In this document: positions 62,328-64,000 of the stretch, one piece after another | How positions within the stretch are numbered: position 1 is the stretch's first letter | How the letters are laid out: every line of letters begins with the position of its first letter | Translations under genes and position numbers: made by a program | Virus record (IMG/VR): IMGVR_UViG_3300018416_000013 | Span: 1 to 64,000 of that record | DNA: 64,000 nt | DNA from: a virus | Reading direction: 5' to 3' (one strand) | Notes under the pieces: generated by a model | Databases searched by the model: none | What the model was told of the DNA's origin: nothing | Seen by the model: the letters and a program-made list of their open reading frames with translations, nothing else

Positions 62328-62960
62328 ACTAAGAAATAATAAGAAATAATATATAGAAAGGAAATAAAGGTAATAGATTAATTCCATCCCCCTCACCCTA
62401 AAGGGACGTTCACTATCGTTCACTTTCAGTGTCTGAAATAAATCCATTCCCTATTTCCCCTTAAGAAGGTCATTAAAGACTTATCTCATAACTTAGTAGG
62501 GTATAACAAAACAATATATCTACCATACCCTAAAGGGTATTATTATGTATATGAAAACATTATACTATAAGAGAAAGAATACAATAGTATATTAACAATA
62601 ACCCATAGGGTTAATTAACAATACTTCTCCCACTTTCTACCACTTTTGTAAGTCTAAATAAGACCTTATTCGTTGAGGTCATTTTGTCATAGTTTTAAAA
62701 AAGTAGTCCTACAGATACGTTGAGGTATACTTATTTAAGCCTATAAGACTACGTCTCCCCCGCTTATGGGATTAATACTATATTATTTACTGGAAATTAG
62801 ACATAGTAATTTATTACCCTCTACAAACCCCTAAACAGGGATTTATTGTCGATTTCATCGGTGAAATCAGGGATTTTCTTGTTTTACACTATTCTATAGG
62901 TGTGGTAAAAAGTGGGGAAAGGGACTGTGCTGTGTGTAACGTCCACATGACATTCTGACA
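62328..62960. other. Non-coding stretch with recurring CCCTAAAGGG-type palindromes
   Basis: No convincing gene. Short inverted repeats are frequent: CCC-TAAA-GGG at 62396-62405, ATACCC-TAAA-GGGTAT at 62525-62540, AACCC-ATA-GGGTT at 62600-62612 and GATTTCA-TCGG-TGAAATC at 62851-62868, the last followed by a T-rich run. These could be terminators, protein-binding sites or RNA hairpins in a leader of the minus-strand block. Confidence 0.5.
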
Positions 62961-62983
62961 AATCCAAATAAATTAGTAAAAAG

Positions 62984-63088
62984 TTTTCAACAAAATATCC
63001 CCTGACACCCTGTCAGAGGTAATTTATAAAAAGTTATCAACAATTTTAATGTGTACCAAAACGGGACCATAATAAAAAGTTATTAACA
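62984..63088 (+). repeat. Three DnaA-box-like repeats
   Basis: TTTTCAACA (62984-62992), TTATCAACA (63034-63042) and TTATTAACA (63080-63088), each inside a longer TAAAAAGTTnTnAACA match and spaced about 46-50 bases. TTATCAACA differs by one base from the DnaA box TTATCCACA. Confidence 0.55.
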
Positions 63089-63119
63089 TATGGTGTTCAC
63101 AACTCTCCAAAGGGTGATA

Positions 63120-63127
63120 TATTTATT
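63120..63127 (+). promoter_or_regulatory. TATTTATT motif close to a start codon
   Basis: TATTTATTAGTATG ending with the ATG at 63131; identical to the strings at 3708 and (minus) 44643. Confidence 0.4.
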
Positions 63128-63130
63128 AGT

Positions 63131-63442
63131 ATGAAAGAAATCAGGGAGTTCATAGAAGAGAGTTTCACCCCAAGGGTAGATGAAGACATGAATGGTGTTA
63201 AGGTAATATTCTCCTCAACGGTAGGGGAAGGGACCATTTGGTTTGAACCTGCCAAGAGAGGGTGGAATAGAAAACCCTTATCCACAAATCAATATATCAT
63301 TGTGGATGCTGACCTGACCCATGTGTTAACATTCTTAAATAGATACTACCAACTCAACGAGGAGAACTACCACGACATAAGAAGAATGTTTATCCAGCTC
63401 GGAATGGACATGGTAGACAAACATACCAAAGGGGAAGATTAA
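63131..63442 (+). CDS. Small hypothetical protein, candidate virion-associated
   Basis: 103 aa. N terminus MKEIREFIEESFTPRVDEDM has the IxE site of the candidate targeting sequence. The rest is alpha/beta (VKVIFSSTVGEGTIWFEPAK, then YIIVDADLTHVLTFLNRYY). It stands alone on the plus strand within the repeat- and promoter-rich right end. Unrecognised. Confidence 0.65.
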   Translation: MKEIREFIEESFTPRVDEDMNGVKVIFSSTVGEGTIWFEPAKRGWNRKPLSTNQYIIVDADLTHVLTFLNRYYQLNEENYHDIRRMFIQLGMDMVDKHTKGED

Positions 63443-63444
63443 AT

Positions 63445-63453
63445 TGTTAATAA
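63445..63453 (-). repeat. DnaA-box-like repeat, minus orientation
   Basis: TGTTAATAA, the complement of TTATTAACA, directly after the stop of the 103-aa gene. Confidence 0.4.
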
Positions 63454-63535
63454 ATAACTCCCCTAAAATTTGGTAGTCTCAAAAAAAAGTGGTACCTTTA
63501 GGGTGGTATGAGGGAGGGTAGTATACCAAACAAAT

Positions 63536-63568
63536 CCCCCACACTCCAGAGCATCAACACAAAGATAC
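63536..63568 (-). repeat. Imperfect direct repeat, copy 1 (leader and -7 element)
   Basis: CCCCC-ACACTCCAGAGCATC-AACACAAAGATAC; the second copy is at 63683-63716. In the minus sense each copy is a TATCTTTG promoter element plus the first ~24 transcribed bases. Confidence 0.65.
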
Positions 63569-63591
63569 AACAATCTTTTTTAATACACAAC
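63560..63591 (-). promoter_or_regulatory. Host-type promoter, minus strand
   Basis: Minus sense: GTTG (63591-63588), 20-base spacer, TATCTTTG (63567-63560). Directed towards the minus-strand block. Confidence 0.6.
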
Positions 63592-63622
63592 TTGTATGGT
63601 AACTTTTTTTTCCTTATCTTTG
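63591..63622 (+). promoter_or_regulatory. Host-type promoter, plus strand
   Basis: CTTG (63591-63594), 20-base spacer, TATCTTTG (63615-63622), pointing out of the right edge; back to back with the minus-strand promoter. Confidence 0.65.
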
Positions 63623-63682
63623 TTATGTAATATCTCACAAGGATAGGACCGAGTAGACTCCAACCTGCCTTATACTTTCCTT

Positions 63683-63716
63683 CCCCCTAAACTCCAGGGC
63701 ATCAGTACAAAGATAC
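63683..63716 (-). repeat. Imperfect direct repeat, copy 2
   Basis: CCCCC-TAAACTCCAGGGCATC-AGTACAAAGATAC; matches copy 1 at about four of five positions. Confidence 0.65.
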
Positions 63717-63739
63717 GAATAATAATTGACACTGCCAAA
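63708..63739 (-). promoter_or_regulatory. Host-type promoter, minus strand, consensus
   Basis: Minus sense: TTTG (63739-63736), exactly 20 bases, TATCTTTG (63715-63708). Confidence 0.75.
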
Positions 63740-63752
63740 TCCCCACACCATA

Positions 63753-63788
63753 AAGTTATTAACATGACATAATGACTGTTGATAACTT
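63753..63788. repeat. Inverted pair of DnaA-box-like repeats
   Basis: AAAGTTATTAACA and TGTTGATAACTTT face each other across 12 bases (12 of 13 positions complementary), containing TTATTAACA and, on the other strand, TTATCAACA. Confidence 0.55.
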
Positions 63789-63854
63789 TCCCCACATATA
63801 TTTGGATATTAACTTGTTCTGACATGACTCCCATAGATGAGGTCTCAGCTATTC

Positions 63855-63980
63855 CCCCCCTATATGGGGGTAGGGGTTAAAATACCTTAGGAACCCCCCC
63901 TTATGGGGTCCCCCCTCCCTGTATGGGTCCCGTATCCCCCCTCCCCCTGGGGGTTTTTGGGGTCCAAAAGGGGGTTCAAT
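63855..63980. other. G/C-tract hairpin cluster at the right edge
   Basis: Successive runs of 4-7 C and G form palindromes such as CCCCC-TATAT-GGGGG, CCCC-TTAT-GGGG and CCCCCTGGGGG, in an otherwise AT-rich genome. No reading frame is supported. The function is unknown; strong terminator, packaging or protein-binding site are possibilities. Confidence 0.5.
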
Positions 63981-64000
63981 CCCGTAAATAAAATATGTAC

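Noticed and set aside
62328-62447. 40-residue N-terminal extension of the hydroxylase
   Set aside because: The stretch is hydrophobic and low-complexity and contains promoter-like sequence; the ATG at 62327 has the same upstream string as other genes.

Overview
The window is a stretch of a large, AT-rich tailed-phage genome whose host is very probably a member of the Bacteroidota (Flavobacteriia-like). Evidence for a phage: an amidase, a GH24 lysozyme, an M23 endopeptidase, three giant tail-fibre-like proteins ending in S74 self-cleaving chaperone domains, and phage-type ThyA, DHFR, DnaJ, sigma factor and DNA methylases, all in tightly packed and often overlapping genes. Evidence for the host: many promoters of the Bacteroidota form (TTTG, 19-20 bases, TAnnTTTG), a eukaryote-like type II glutamine synthetase of the Bacteroidota kind, a small histone H1-like protein, and lipoproteins with Bacteroidota-style signal peptides. 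No terminase, portal, capsid, polymerase, tRNA or CRISPR array is seen here.

Layout. 1-6.0 kb: a sigma-70-like factor cut by the left edge, then a same-strand block with a coiled-coil membrane protein, amidase, membrane-anchored coiled-coil (spanin candidate), a DUF5661 protein and scaffold-like acidic proteins. 6-12.8 kb: small genes, a histone-like protein, DnaJ, a MORN protein, a D12-type adenine methylase and the first of three WCTA-domain proteins. 13.2-19.3 kb: a PLOD-like collagen glycosyltransferase, a PcfJ-like protein, glutamine synthetase, thioredoxin and glutaredoxin. 20.3-33.2 kb: three adjacent collagen-like fibre genes (1286, 1727 and 1279 aa). 33-45.3 kb: late and virion-like genes, an alpha-1,2-fucosyltransferase-like enzyme, DUF3310, a second methyltransferase, lysozyme, a DHH-M23-PG-binding fusion, DUF192 and Nudix. 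45.3-46.36 kb: a highly structured, gene-free RNA locus of about 0.9 kb with its own promoters and terminator. 46.4-59.7 kb: small membrane proteins, a cytidylyltransferase, ThyA, a VapA-like protein, lipoproteins (one with a GH16-type EIDIME motif), DHFR and RmlC. 59.7-62.3 kb: a minus-strand block with RmlD and a 2-oxoglutarate/Fe(II) hydroxylase. 62.3-64 kb: mostly non-coding DNA with DnaA-box-like repeats, divergent host-type promoters and G/C-tract hairpins.

How it may work together. The most striking combination is a collagen production set: three Gly-X-Y proteins in which lysine is very often in the Y position just before the next Gly (the X-Lys-Gly site of lysyl hydroxylases), a protein matching both the glycosyltransferase and accessory domains of animal PLOD enzymes, and a separate oxygenase matching the PLOD lysyl-hydroxylase domain. 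Together they look like a split version of the animal/mimivirus collagen lysyl-hydroxylase-glycosyltransferase acting on phage fibres. The S74 domains would stand in for the collagen C-propeptide as trimerisation chaperones.

Two transcription programmes are visible: host-type promoters, and a second motif, TATTTATA/T, lying upstream of structural, lysis and virion-like genes on both strands. The phage sigma factor could be linked to it. Many genes downstream of this motif encode proteins that begin with a short hydrophobic segment ending in an (I/L/V)xE-like site, resembling the capsid-targeting and prohead-protease cleavage sequences of T4-like internal proteins. The functional proposals are inferences from sequence read by eye; no database search was run.
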